NCBI GenBank assembly: GCA_033239125.1
Contig: BSWB01000004.1
Location: 140,752,426-140,816,425, forward strand
Reading direction: 5' to 3'
Length of the DNA stretch: 64,000 bases
Source: Fagopyrum homotropicum
Lineage: Eukaryota; Streptophyta; Magnoliopsida; Caryophyllales; Polygonaceae
The notes beneath the pieces were generated by a model. The model saw only the letters and a program-made list of their open reading frames with translations. It had not been told where the DNA came from and made no database searches. Numbering within the stretch: the stretch's first letter is position 1; each line of letters opens with the position of its first letter. The translations under genes and the position numbers were made by a program. Shown here piece by piece: positions 24,601 through 34,890 of the stretch.

Positions 24601-25279
24601 ACCTTCATGGCAGCCCTAGGAGAAATGTGCTTCCTTCCATATTTGTTGAACACCCCTTCATCTTCTTCAATCATGGCGGTATTAATGAGACTACTTTCTC
24701 CAATTAATCAGATGCGTTTCTTTCTTACCTTCTCTACTGATCTTTTATTTGAATCGTCATTTTCGGTCTCTCTACAATCTCAATCTCCCCTTCAAACTAA
24801 GCATCCGCGATTCCGATCCTCTATCATTCTATCAATTCGTTATCACCATCAGTCCATCACCATCGAATCGAAGCATCACACTACTATCACTACAACAGTC
24901 GGTGTCTTTATCGGTCGGTAATTCTCAACCATTTAGACTATCAATCGTTCAATAATCAATCAATTTTGTACTTGTGTTCTATTGTTCTTGATTATCTAAG
25001 AAGCTAGGGTTTAAAAAAATTTAAAATTAAAATTGGATGTGCTTTCAATGACAATGATCAGAAAGGGTGAAGGGTCTCAAATTCTCAATAAACATTCTTG
25101 GCATTCTTTAGTAAAAGTATTGTATCTTGTTGATTTAATTATTATAATTTCTATTAGATTCTTTCATTCTTTGATACAGCTGATATTCAATTTGCTCTCT
25201 ACCACTCAGTCACTCAAACATTCCAGATTTTCAGGTGCCATTGTTTCTTTTCTAGTTTACCTTATAATTGTGTTGTAAT

Positions 25280-26367
25280 ATGTTGCCTAAAAAACATTTA
25301 TCAGAAAATGAAAAACGTAAAAAAATAAAACAAAATGAGCAGTTTATCGAATCACAAAGAGGAGCTATGCATAAATTTGTTATAAAAATAGTAGGTCCTA
25401 GTGAGGATTCAACGGGGGTACATGTGGATAATCTTGAGCAATCTTACAATAATATTGAAGATGAAATCAACCATATAAGTGAGCATGATAATGAACATCA
25501 ACCTGATGGTCCTGATCTCTCTAATGTTGAGAAGTTAGGGGATATTTAAGATCCTAGAACTTGGGAAACTCTCGACAATAAAGCGAGGGACATTCTAGTT
25601 GAAAAGGGGCCTATAAGAGAATTGGATCTTGTGTTTCCTTTGGATGATTGCTCTAGGCATTTTTCATATGCTTGTTATTCTAGAAAGTTAAGTAATAGAG
25701 AGATTTGTGATAGAAAATGGTTGATTTACTCTAAATATGAGGATAAAGTTTACTGTTTTTGTTGTAAGTTATTTAAGTCTACTAGTAATAGAAGTTTATT
25801 GGCAAATGAAGGCTTGAGAGATTGGAAGCGTATTAGTGATAGACTTCGACAACACGAGAATAGTGTTGAGCATATGACTAACATGAACACTTGGACTGAA
25901 TTAAAAGTGAGATTAAACGAAAACCAAACCATAGATAAGGACTTGCAAAGGGAAATTTCAAAAGAGAAAGAGCGTTGGAAACAAGTCTTGAAAAGAATAA
26001 TTTATACTGTGAAATGTCTTGCAAAAAATAACTTAGCATTTCGGGGATCTAATGAAAAACTTTACCAAGGGAACAATGGTAATTTTCTTGGGTTGATTGA
26101 AGCAATTGCGGAATTTGATGTAGTGATGCAAGATCATGTTAGACGGATTAAAAATGAAGAAATTCATCATCATTACTTAGGCCATAATATTCAAAATGAG
26201 TTTATTTCTCTTTTGGGCCACAAAATTATAAGTTCTATCATATCAAACATTAAAAAGGCAAAATATTTTTCTATCATTCTTGATTGCACTCCCAATGTGA
26301 GTCATAAAGAACAAAAGAGTATAATAGTTCGATGTGTTAACATGTTAGGTCATAAAATACTTGTCAA
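25280..26367 (+). pseudogene. hAT transposase, N-terminal part (ZMYM1-like / TTF zinc finger)
   Basis: This is the cut-and-paste transposase of the outer hAT. The start is MLPKKHLSENEKRKK at 25280. An in-frame TAA at 25547-25549 interrupts the frame, and coding continues to 26367. The TTF-type zinc finger region shows CSRHFSYACYSRKLSNREI, then RKWLIYSKYEDKVYCFCC and KLFKSTSN, with the HENSVEHM histidines near 25860. The DUF4371-like segment follows (KYFSIILDCTPNVSHKEQ). A second hAT inserted at 26368 splits the protein. Upstream 24665-25267 would be the leader and possibly an intron. Family naming comes from remembered plant zinc finger MYM-type protein 1-like transposases. Confidence 0.8.
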
Positions 26368-27605
26368 CAGTGGCGGCCTTAGGGTGGGGCAGCTGCTTCA
26401 CCCTTCAAAAAAAATAAAATAAAATAAATTTTCAAACGACGTTGTTTCATTTTCTTGTGGAGAATGAAAATTTTTTTCCTAAAATGGCAGGGTTTGCTGT
26501 TTGCAGAATCTCGCGCGCTTCCCTCTCCAACCTCTCCTCCCGACTCTCGTTGTCTCGCAGGTTGCAGCTTCGCGTCCCACTCCGCCCCAGTCTCGAACAA
26601 GCCCAACGACTCCACCCAACGAGCCACCACTCCAGCGACTGCGAGTTTGCGGCTCCACTGCGGCACGGTCTTCACCGGCTCTACTCCTCAATTTCGCTGG
26701 TGGTTGCCGCCTGCCCCACCCTGCCGGAGTATCGGGCCTTTCCTCCCTAAATGGCCGCCAGTCCGCCAATGTCTCCAACGGCTCTAATCCTCACTTCCTC
26801 AATCCTCAACGCCTCAATGACTCAACCCTCACGTCTCTACTATAACTCAATTTCTGATTTTTTTTAATTTGAAATTGTTGTTTTTTTTGTTTAAAATTGA
26901 TTTCTAATTTTTGTTAGACATGGATTAGATTAATTTAGATGTTTGAAGGATGATTGATTGTTGAATTTGTTGAATTGAATGATGATTTATTGATTGATTT
27001 TTTCCGTTAGGGTACGTGCTTTAAATTGTATTTAATTGTAATTGATTTGTTTAGGAAATGGATAAATTTGTTCTTCGGACGAAAAAACAACCTTTGTCGA
27101 GTATTGATTCGGCCTCCATTCCTCAAGAACCTCGAAATGTTGATAATGTAAATATGAATGATGTCGATGATGTTGCTAGAGATGATGTTGTTAGAAGTGA
27201 TGTTGCTAGAGATGATACTAGAGATGAAGTTGCTAATGAGATGTTCATAGAGATGAAGTTGATGATGATGATTTTGCTAGTGTTGATATGAGAGAAAAAC
27301 GACCTCGAATGGGAAATATGAGTAATGAAGTAATTAGTGATCCAGGATGCGCAAAGTTATGGATGAATATGATCCCTCATTTAGAGATGATGTGAGAAGA
27401 GAGTATGTGGTTAGAGGTCTTTGTCAACCTCTCTCACATGATTTTCCGTGGAAGAGTTTTGGAAAGAGGTCGAAGAGTTTCGTGTCAAACTAGTTTAAGG
27501 ATTATGAATGGTTAGAATATAGTGTTTCTAAAGATACTACATTTTTGTTTTTCTCGGTATTTTATTTTCGCCCCCCCCTCTTTAGAAACACTACGGCCGC
27601 CACTG
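26368..27605 (+). mobile_element. Internally deleted hAT transposon
   Basis: A 1238-bp insertion lies within the outer hAT transposase. Terminal inverted repeats are CAGTGGCGGCC at the left and GGCCGCCACTG at the right, and the first 15 bases match at 14 positions. Flanking 8-bp sequences CTTGTCAA (26360-26367) and CGTGTCGA (27606-27613) match at 6 of 8, as expected for a decayed hAT duplication. The outer transposase continues in sense across the insertion (LGHKILV, then VEEYF). It has a GC-rich leader (about 26500-26830) and an N-terminal transposase fragment, then jumps to the right terminus, so it is a deletion derivative. Confidence 0.85.
27058..27565 (+). pseudogene. N-terminal fragment of a second hAT transposase
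   Basis: The start is MDKFVLRTKKQPLSSIDS at 27058. A repetitive acidic stretch (27130-27240, D-D-V-A/V-R units) follows. After a frameshift near 27250 and another near 27345, the frame reads MDEYDPSFRDDVRREYVVRG and PLSHDFPWKSFG, then DYEWLEYSVSKDT. This is the typical start of ZMYM1-like hAT transposases. The catalytic region and dimerisation domain are missing and the sequence meets the right terminus near 27565. It belongs to a different subfamily from the outer transposase. Confidence 0.7.
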
Positions 27606-28996
27606 CGTGTCGAGGAGTACTTCTTAGAGTTTATGATTGTGGATGATACATCAGGTTTAGGACTTTTTAATAGTTGACTTGTTGCATTGAAGGCTCTTGA
27701 TCTTAGTATTGATGATCTGAGGGGTCAGGGTTATGATAATGGCTCTAATATGAAGGAAAAACATCAAGGGGTCCAAAAGAGATTACTTGAATTTAATCCT
27801 AAAGCATTATATATGCCATGTGCTTGTCATAGTCTTAATCTTACTCTTAGTGATATGGCACATTCATGTGTGACAACTATTTCATTTTTTGGTGTTCTAC
27901 AACGCATATATGTGTTATTTTCAAGTTCTACAAAAAAAATGGAAGATCTTGCTGAAACACGTTCCAAAATTGAGTGTGAAATCTTTGTGCAATACTCGTT
28001 GGGAGAGTCGGATTAAAAGTGTCAAAGCAATTAGATTTCAAACTTGTGAAATAAGGTCAGCTTTATATGAATTGTGCACATCTTATGATGATGCTAAGTC
28101 AAAAAGTAAAGCTGAAAGTCTACTGAATGCACTCGAGAATTTTGAGTTTTTATTTAGTATGGTTATTTTGTATGACATCTTATTTTCCATAAATGCGGTA
28201 AGTAAGAAGTTGCAAACTAAATCCATATGCATTGATGCTACCTTGAAGCAAGTTGAAGAAGTGATGTCATATTTTGAAAAATACAGAATTGAAGGATTTG
28301 TTTCGGCCATGGTTGAAGCCAAAAAAAACTTGTTTTTGACTTGAATGTAGAGCCTATTTTTCAAAAAAAAAACGTAGAATATTTAGAAAAAAATAGTTTG
28401 ATGAAAGTAATCATGATGATGAAATGAAATCACGTGAAGAGACAGAATCAATTATTTTATAGTGGTTGTAGATATGACAATTGCTTCATTCAAGGAGATA
28501 TTTGAGCAGTTGCCCTTGCTTGAGAATATTTTTGGATTCTTATTTAATTCACAAAACTTGAAATCACTAGATGATAACTAGCTTAGAGAGTGTTGCATTA
28601 AATTTTCATGCTACTTATTCTTATGATAATGTGTCCGACGTTGATCTAGATGATCTCTATTCTGAATCGAAAGTGTTGCGAATGACTTTACCTGATGTGC
28701 TCTTGACATCCATTGAAATTCTCGAGTATGTCAAAGTTGTTGGTCGTTATCCAAATGTCTCAATTGCTTATCGTAGTTTATTGATTGTGCCTATGACTGT
28801 AGCCTCGGCTGAAAGAAGTTTTTCGAAGCTAAAATTGTTAAAAACATACTTGAGATCATCCATGTCACAAGAAAGGTTGAATAGTCTAGCTATTATTAGT
28901 ATTGAGAAGGATGTGTTGGAAAGTATTGACGTTGGGGATGTTATTAATATTTTGCATCTAAGAATGCTCGGAGAAAGCGTTTTGTATGATCATTGA
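27606..28996 (+). pseudogene. hAT transposase, C-terminal part with dimerisation domain
   Basis: Coding resumes after the inner hAT with VEEYFLEFMIVDDTSGLGLFN and a stop near 27674. It continues with DLRGQGYDNGSNMKEKHQG, the conserved YMPCACHSLNLTL block (CxxH-type) and ISFFGVLQRIYVLFSSSTKK. An A-run near 27928-27937 marks a frameshift, and the reading continues in the frame of 27889-28344 (NTRWESRIKSVKAIRFQ). Several stops follow. The hAT dimerisation domain is preserved at 28571-28996 (YRSLLIVPMTVASAERSFSK, then LRSSMSQERLNSLA). The element is inactive. Confidence 0.85.
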
Positions 28997-29484
28997 TATG
29001 TCTTTTTCTTTGTTTCTATATATTTATTGGTGACTCGATCACATTTGGTTCTTTACGGTGACCTACAACTTACAAGCGTGGCTATGGAACGGTGGACTAA
29101 GTTTATGCAACAAGTACGCTTTGGAATGGTGGACCAAGTTTATGTGAATGCAACAAGTAAACCAACAAGGGCATTATTGCCTCGTTTTGTTTTGTCACAC
29201 TACTCTCGTCGAAGATTTATCGTTATTGTTTCTTTTATTGACGATGGAGCACAAAACACTATGTGTCGTGAAATAAGCAAGGGATTATATTTTCAGCACT
29301 GTAAACGTTTTTGAATATTTTATAGCGATTGAATGATCATTTGGTAAGTTCGTTTGTTAAACTCTTATATACTTTTATCATTTGACATTTCAAAAAAAAA
29401 ATCTCGTTATTTTTAGGGGCCCTTTTTTCTATTTTGGCCAAGGGCCTACTAAATGTTAGAACCGGGGCCGAGTATGTTAGCTCC

Positions 29485-29563
29485 TTGATTGGCGCGTTCT
29501 TATCGCTATAGGGAGGGTTTTCATGCATAAATAGTAATTGATTGGCGCGTTCTTATCGCTATA
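29485..29563 (+). repeat. Perfect 26-bp direct repeat
   Basis: Two identical 26-bp copies, starting TTGATTGGCGCG and ending TCGCTATA, lie at 29485-29510 and 29538-29563 with 27 bp between them. They sit between the right end of the outer hAT and the tandem array at 29564. Confidence 0.8.
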
Positions 29564-30380
29564 TCATACCGAAAGTTATCATACCGGAAGTTATCATATC
29601 GGAAGTTATCATACCGGAAGTTATCATACCGGAAGCTATACCAAACAAACTAATTTTATGTCATAGTTTAGAATAACAATTACATACCGGAGAATTACAT
29701 ACTGGAGAATTACATACCGGAAGTGGTATGAGAAAAAACGCAACATTCAGGTATCAACCTTGAAGCAACAAAAATGTCTCTAAAAATGGTATAACCTTCT
29801 TCTTTGCCCAAAGACGATCAAGACCACTGTCAGCATCACTCTAAGCAAGCAAAGGTTGTAAATTCACCAGTGTAAACATCATTGTCATCCGGTATGAACT
29901 TCCGGTATAAAAAATTTTGGTATGAACTTCCGGTATGAACTTTCGGTATGAACTTCCAGTATGATCGGTATGAACTTCCGGTATGAACTTTCGGTATGAA
30001 CTTCCGGTATAAAAAATTTCTGTATGAACTTCCGGTATAAAAAATTTCGGTATGAACTTCCTGTATGAAAAACTTCGTTATGAATTTCCGGTATGAACTT
30101 TCGGTGAACTTCCGGTATGAACTTCCGGTATAAAAATTTTCGATATGAACTTCTGGTGTGAAAATTTTCGTTATGAACTTCCGGTGTAAAAAATTTCGGT
30201 ATAAACTTCCGGTATGAACATCCGGTATAAAAAATTTCGGTATGAACTTCCGGTGTGAAAAGTTTCGTTATGAACTTCCACTATGTAAAATGTCCGGTAT
30301 GTAAATGTCCGGTATATAAAATGTCCGGTATGTAAATGTCCGGTATGTTATTGTACGGTATGTAAATGTACGGTATGAAA
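29564..30380. repeat. Inverted tandem arrays with unique core (foldback-like)
   Basis: 29564-29730 holds tandem copies of a roughly 15-bp word (ATACCGGAAGTTATC) and variants with ATTACATACCGGAG. 29889-30380 holds more than 25 copies of the reverse-complement word (CTTCCGGTATGAA) with variants such as CCGGTATAAAAAATTT and TCCGGTATGTAAATG. Between them, 29740-29885 is unique. Opposed arrays around a unique core are the structure of foldback-type elements. On the minus strand the core gives an open stretch broken by one stop (SDADSGLDRLWAKKKVIPF), which could be captured coding sequence. No family is recognised. Confidence 0.65.
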
Positions 30381-31860
30381 ACAGAAAATAAAAAGGGAAA
30401 TAAAATAAAATAAAATAAAAAACAAATTCAGTAATTAAAATCAAAATTTACATAACAAACATAAAATATTCTTTCTTTTTTAATAGAAGGGTTAATAAGT
30501 TTTACCTTACCATTAAATAAAAATGATAAAAGAATTATGGGGTATATTTATTAAATAGAAAACTAGAAAAGGCCTGGTTAGTATATAGTAAAATAAAAAA
30601 AAACTACTTACCTAATTAGCCCTATATACTATCGGATGATTTGGTAATTTAAGAAATATTAAGATAAATTTATTTATTATATAATATAGCTTAGTAATGT
30701 GTCTCGTTTTCTTACATTGAGATTTTTAATGTCTGAACGCGATCCTATCTAGATGTAGACATAATAATAGCTATAAATTTTATTTATTTTTCTTACACGT
30801 TTACCTTATAAAATCGTTTTTTAAAGCTATGTTGAACGTGAAATTGTTACAGCTAATAACTAATGAGACTCAAGGCTCGTAATGATTAACCACTTCTTTT
30901 TTTACAGTACGAAAAAGAAGAAAGAGTTGTTGAAAATATGTCTCAGACTTAAGGACGAAGGGTCCTGCTTTCTCACCCTACCCTCCTCGTTTAATGCTTT
31001 TCCAATATTGTTTGGTAACACCAAAGTCTTCTATTTCAAATATATAAATATAAACAATTTTAATTCCAAACTATCTTTTCAAAATATTAATAGTCAGTAG
31101 AAAAAGACCGGTTAAATAATTGATGAGACAAAGATACGTAGTTAGATCATTTTAGACGAAAACTACAATTATTCTGCCGTACTACAATATAAATCTTGCT
31201 AATTAAAGCTTATTTTTAAATGATTAGATTTTAATTATCAATTACCTTATTTATACACAAAACTATCTTACTACCCTATTTTGAGGTTTTATGGTCGACC
31301 ATTAATCGACTGATATTAATAATTTTGCACCATCTAAACATTACAAAAATCTTAATATTTTTTGACACATCAATTATTCATATAAATATAATTAATCATC
31401 GCATCATATTGTTCAGTTAATATTTTATGGTTTAAAGTCTTAGAATGATCGAAACGGGGATGAATGTAGAGGGTGGAGTATATTAAGATCTGAATTTATA
31501 TAATATAATTGAGTATTTTATTTATTATAAGTTATATGATAATAGTTATACTATTTTTTTTAGATTATTCAGTTTAGATTATTTTTATTATAAAGTTAAT
31601 TATTTGTAAAATTTATAATAATTTTAACATTGGTATTAATTTTTTATAGATAAGCAATAAAATATGTTGTTTTTCATAATAATGATAGAAAATATTTATA
31701 TAAAATGTAAATTTTAAAATTTTTGAAGAAACATGTTTTGCCTTTTGACAAAAAATTATATCAAATAAGATGTAAGAAAAATGAACAAGGCAAGAAGTAA
31801 TTTTGAAGATTAAGGAGGTAGATAAGTGCATGATTTGTTATTAATATAATATATGAAGCT
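30381..31860. other. AT-rich intergenic region
   Basis: There is an AAAAT microsatellite near 30396-30420, then AT-rich DNA. Short ORFs (30882-31100; 31613-31831 minus) carry no recognisable domain. Nothing else was identified. Confidence 0.6.
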
Positions 31861-32128
31861 TAGATACATCAAAATTGCAGTATTATACAAGATGCAAGAC
31901 TAGACTCAGAGTAGCTAGCTACCGTATCTTTATAGACGTGGATCCCCCGGTCACCGCTATGCAGATGCAAATAAGCGCTATTCACAACCATACCAAAACA
32001 AGAAAATAGATTGCAATCAACTCGAAAAGGATCCACGTTTTTTGACGTACGTACGTACGTACTCCAAATTTCTTTCTTTCTTTGTTTTCGACATTTTAGT
32101 AACATATATAGATACTGTTTGTATTTAT

Positions 32129-32761
32129 TCAGGATTCGATGAGGGACTGAGTTCGGAGCTGAGAGTAGAAGCGCTTAATGAACTCCTCAGCAGCCTCATC
32201 AACTCGGCAGTCTCCTTGCTCTTTGGCTGATGTAATCGGAAAAGGAGAGTCCGTTACCCGGAGCTGCCTAACCGCGGGGCTACGGCCGAAGCCGAGACCG
32301 GGCAAGATAGGAGAAGCCTCAACGGCGTCGTTTCGGAGCATCATTTGCAGGGCGGTGGCCAACTCCTCCTCAATGCACTGGTACTGAGCCTTGTAGGCCC
32401 CACGGGAGGACTTCTTCTTCCCGGAGTTGAGAGTTGGAATGACGTGGCTGAAGAGGAAGTTGTGGTGGGCTGGGGTGTTGCTGCAGCTGAACTCGTATTC
32501 GCCGGGACGGGGGGCATTGGAGGGGGCGGCGAAGAAGCTGAAGAAGCTGGCGGGGTTGGGGTTGGGGGAGTTGAAGGAGTGGTGGAGGAAGAGGAGGTTG
32601 GAGAGAGCCGCCTTGCCGGCGATCTTGCCGCGCTTGAGGAGGAGGTTGAGATCGAGAAGAAGCTTGCGCTTGCAGATGCCCTTGGTTAGCATGAAGAAGA
32701 AGACTCGAACCGTCTTCCACATCCTCTTCGGAAATGACACCATTCTCATCTGATCTTCCAT
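32129..32761 (-). CDS. DUF761-domain plant protein
   Basis: This is an intact single-exon gene of 210 aa and the only convincing host gene here. The basic N terminus (FPKRMWKTVRVFFFMLTKG, then KRKLLLDLNLLLKRGK) is typical of the family. The middle has the conserved EYEFSCSNTP word and a serine/proline-rich segment. The C terminus (residues about 187-205) is the DUF761 signature VDEAAEEFIKRFYSQLRTQ. Proteins with this layout include the plant cotton-fibre-expressed and Avr9/Cf-9 rapidly elicited protein-like groups. Their molecular role is not well defined, so none is assigned. No signal peptide or clear membrane span is seen. Opposite-strand ORFs at 32345-32753 are shadows. The GC content is higher than in the flanking DNA. 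Confidence 0.88.
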   Translation of the reverse strand: MEDQMRMVSFPKRMWKTVRVFFFMLTKGICKRKLLLDLNLLLKRGKIAGKAALSNLLFLHHSFNSPNPNPASFFSFFAAPSNAPRPGEYEFSCSNTPAHHNFLFSHVIPTLNSGKKKSSRGAYKAQYQCIEEELATALQMMLRNDAVEASPILPGLGFGRSPAVRQLRVTDSPFPITSAKEQGDCRVDEAAEEFIKRFYSQLRTQSLIES

Positions 32762-32842
32762 TTCTTGATTTCTTGATTTAGGTTCAGATCAAAGTGTATT
32801 AGTTGTTTGGAGGACGACTTAGTTGGGGGAAGGAGAAGAGGT

Positions 32843-32850
32843 CTATTTAA
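32843..32850 (-). promoter_or_regulatory. Candidate TATA box of the DUF761 gene
   Basis: On the minus strand the word is TTAAATAG, about 82 bases upstream of the start codon at 32761. It sits in a leader rich in CT and GA, a normal spacing for a plant core promoter. Confidence 0.45.
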
Positions 32851-32879
32851 GGTGGCGGGGGAGCCCAGGGAAAATATAA

Positions 32880-33286
32880 ATATAATAAAATATTAAAATG
32901 GTTTAATTTTGTTAGGGTTAAAGTGGAGGGTGGGCTGCTTGCTTTGGGTCGTTTTCAGTGGCTTGTGGGGTTACCTATGTTTTCAGTGGTTTTACTTTAT
33001 TAAAATTGTTATTATTATTATTATTATTGGTCCATTTTCTTTTACTTGATTATGTATGATTAAATTCCGAAATTAAGATCAATCGTTGGCGGGGAGGGCT
33101 TGGATCTTATTGGAATCCACCTGTACGGCTTAGAACTCATTCATAATTCCACGCAACGGTTCTGAATAATAACAGTATGTATGTGAGTATGTTGTCAACA
33201 GCGTCCACTTGTTTTTGGGGAGGGATTGGCTCATTTTGGGTCTAGGATTTTCATGCAAAGTTTAAATATACACTGCGCGCATAAAA
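32880..33286. other. Intergenic, upstream of the DUF761 gene
   Basis: AT-rich DNA with an ATT microsatellite (33009-33028). It probably includes the distal promoter of the DUF761 gene. No other feature is seen. Confidence 0.5.
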
Positions 33287-33315
33287 ATATATATATATAT
33301 ATATATAGTATATAT

Positions 33316-33587
33316 CCTATGAGAACACCCCCTAACGTGAGAATATGAGAACTGATTCGTAATTATTATCAGTTTTGTTACGAATGTGCCATATCGTTTA
33401 ATGTATTATTCGTAGTTATCGTTGATTAAGTGGATTATTCGTAGTTATTGTTGGATACCTAATTATTATTATTCGTAATTATTATTATTTTTGATATATA
33501 CTCTAAATCTCAACTCTTAATACTCACATCCAACGGTGTACGATTGTTCTCATGTTCTCACGTTAGGGGTGTTCTCATGGGAACCAC

Positions 33588-33591
<4 letters not shown>
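33316..33591 (+). mobile_element. MITE copy A, flanked by (TA)n
   Basis: This is a 276-bp element with long terminal inverted repeats. The left arm has CCTATGAGAACACC then TAACGTGAGAATATGAG. The right arm, reverse-complemented, has CCCATGAGAACACC then TAACGTGAGAACATGAG. It is non-coding, with internal ATTCGTAGTTAT words. (TA)n lies on both sides (33287-33307 and 33592-33667), so it probably inserted in a TA microsatellite. A second copy is at 36106. Confidence 0.75.

Positions 33592-33667
<76 letters not shown>
33592..33667. repeat. (TA)n microsatellite
   Basis: About 76 bp of nearly pure TA separates MITE copy A from the first 1.16-kb element. Confidence 0.95.
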
Positions 33668-33669
<2 letters not shown>

Positions 33670-34826
33670 TTTTAGTTCAAGTGAGGAGAGAGCTTGTAGA
33701 TAGTAATTAGGAGGGTTGTAAGCCATTGGATGAATTTAAATCAAGGGCTCTCATACGCTCATCATTAATGGCATTTTTGTAAATTGACTAAAAATCTAGA
33801 AAAATACCCTTACGTTCAAAATAGTCATCGGTGTTCATACTTTTATATGTCATTGTTCATGTTTTTATACATCGGTGTTCATCGTATTTTTATTCATCAA
33901 AGTGTCATGTCCATTTATTTTTTTGTGTTCATTTTATAATGTATAGATGTTCATTTACAGTATATAACCACAAAAAATATAAAAAAAAACTCATTACAAA
34001 ACGTTAAAAGATTATCGTAATATGTTATGTATGTGTCAAAGTTATAGATAAGTAATTGGTGTTCATACTTTTATACGTCATTGTTCATGTTTTTATTCGT
34101 CAGTGTTCATACTTTTTATATCATTGTTCCTGTGAATATTATAAACTATTTTTCTATAAGGCATTTTACCGAACAGTTTGCGTGCACACTAAAAGGAGCA
34201 TATAGATTATTTAATTGGAGTTATTAGACCAACTCAACATATGTATATACATGTATTTTCTCAATCAAACTTATCAAACACAAAATGATTCAAACAAATT
34301 TGATTTCGAACACAAACACCAATCATAATGAAACCTAAACATTAAGAATGAAAATCTAAACAATGAGAGTAGAAATTCGAAAAAACAAAACCTGAATCGT
34401 CTTGTATCCTCTTTGATTTCACAATTTTTTACGTAATCGATCTTTGAATATTATAAACACGATTTTTTTAGAAAAGTATAATTTTCAAAAAAAAATGAAT
34501 ACATACTTGTAAAAAAATAACCATCATATTATATTAACAGGATTTGAAAAAATAGTATAATTTTTTTAAAAAATTCAAAAAAAATGTTTTACAAAAATAT
34601 AAAAATGAACAATTAATGTTAAAAAACGAATAGTTAGTGTTAGGAAAAATTGAACATTTATTGATAAAAATATGAACAATGACTCTTTTAAAAATGAACA
34701 CATACTCATAAAAATATGAACACCAATTTTTATTTACAAAAAGAAAAGCTGGAAAAAAAAAAAGGTAACGTGGCATGCCACATGTCACCACCCCGGCTCT
34801 CCTCATTCCTATCTGTAAGGGTCCTC

Positions 34827-34829
<3 letters not shown>
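33668..34829. mobile_element. Non-autonomous element, copy 1
   Basis: A 1162-bp non-coding unit is bounded by (TA)n on both sides. The left end has TTCAAGTGAGGAGAGAGCTT. The right end reverse-complemented has TGAGGAGGACCCTTACAGAT, so the ends form a degenerate inverted repeat. The inside holds many GTTCAT words, poly(A)/(T) runs and TGGCATGCCACATGTCACC near 34771-34789. A near copy lies at 34888-36038. No protein is encoded. Confidence 0.65.

Positions 34830-34887
<58 letters not shown>
34830..34887. repeat. (TA)n microsatellite
   Basis: About 58 bp of TA separates the two copies of the 1.15-kb element. Confidence 0.95.

Positions 34888-34890
<3 letters not shown>

Larger units (their letters stand above)
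11578..24651 (-). mobile_element. 5'-truncated LINE, split by an Athila-type element
   Basis: The LINE lies on the minus strand. It is flanked by a perfect 13-bp target-site duplication ACCCCTTCATCTT at 11565-11577 and 24652-24664. The left copy is followed by a T-rich tract (TTGTTTTT), the complement of a decayed poly(A) tail, which marks the LINE 3' end. Its sequence is 11578-13349 plus 24606-24651, about 1.8 kb, with the Athila-type element in between. On the right, 24601-24640 reads YGRKHISPRAAMK on the minus strand, continuing into the FD-S block at 13349. It begins within RT, so it is a typical 5'-truncated copy. The host sequence on both sides belongs to the hAT. Confidence 0.88.
11342..29472 (+). 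mobile_element. hAT transposon, interrupted by a LINE+Athila stack and a second hAT
   Basis: The transposase of this element is encoded in pieces at 25280-26367 and 27606-28996. Its right end (about 29415-29472: GGGGCCC, TTGGCCAAGGGCC, then ACCGGGGCC) has the GGGCC-rich form common in plant hATs. A matching degenerate left end lies at 11342-11390 (CAAGGTTGGTCTGGGCC, then TTTTAGGGGCCC). The LINE at 11578-24651 sits between the left end and the coding region. Without the insertions the element would be about 3.8 kb, normal for an autonomous hAT. Both ends are decayed and no convincing 8-bp duplication was found, so the outer limits are approximate. The left end abuts the older LINE at 11330. 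Confidence 0.6.

Noticed and set aside
26442..26845. Overlapping ORFs in the GC-rich leader of the inner hAT
   Set aside because: All frames on both strands are open because of base composition. No conserved domain or clear start was seen.
11334..29480. 8-bp target duplication for the outer hAT
   Set aside because: Flanks TGGGGTGG (11334-11341) and the bases after 29472 do not match, so no duplication is claimed and the ends are marked approximate.
29564..30380. CRISPR-like array of short repeats
   Set aside because: Units are contiguous or variably spaced without unique spacers, the arrays are in opposed orientation, and the sequence is a plant nuclear genome.
32345..32753. Plus-strand ORFs opposite the DUF761 gene
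   Set aside because: They are low-complexity glycine/glutamate-rich shadows of the conserved minus-strand protein.
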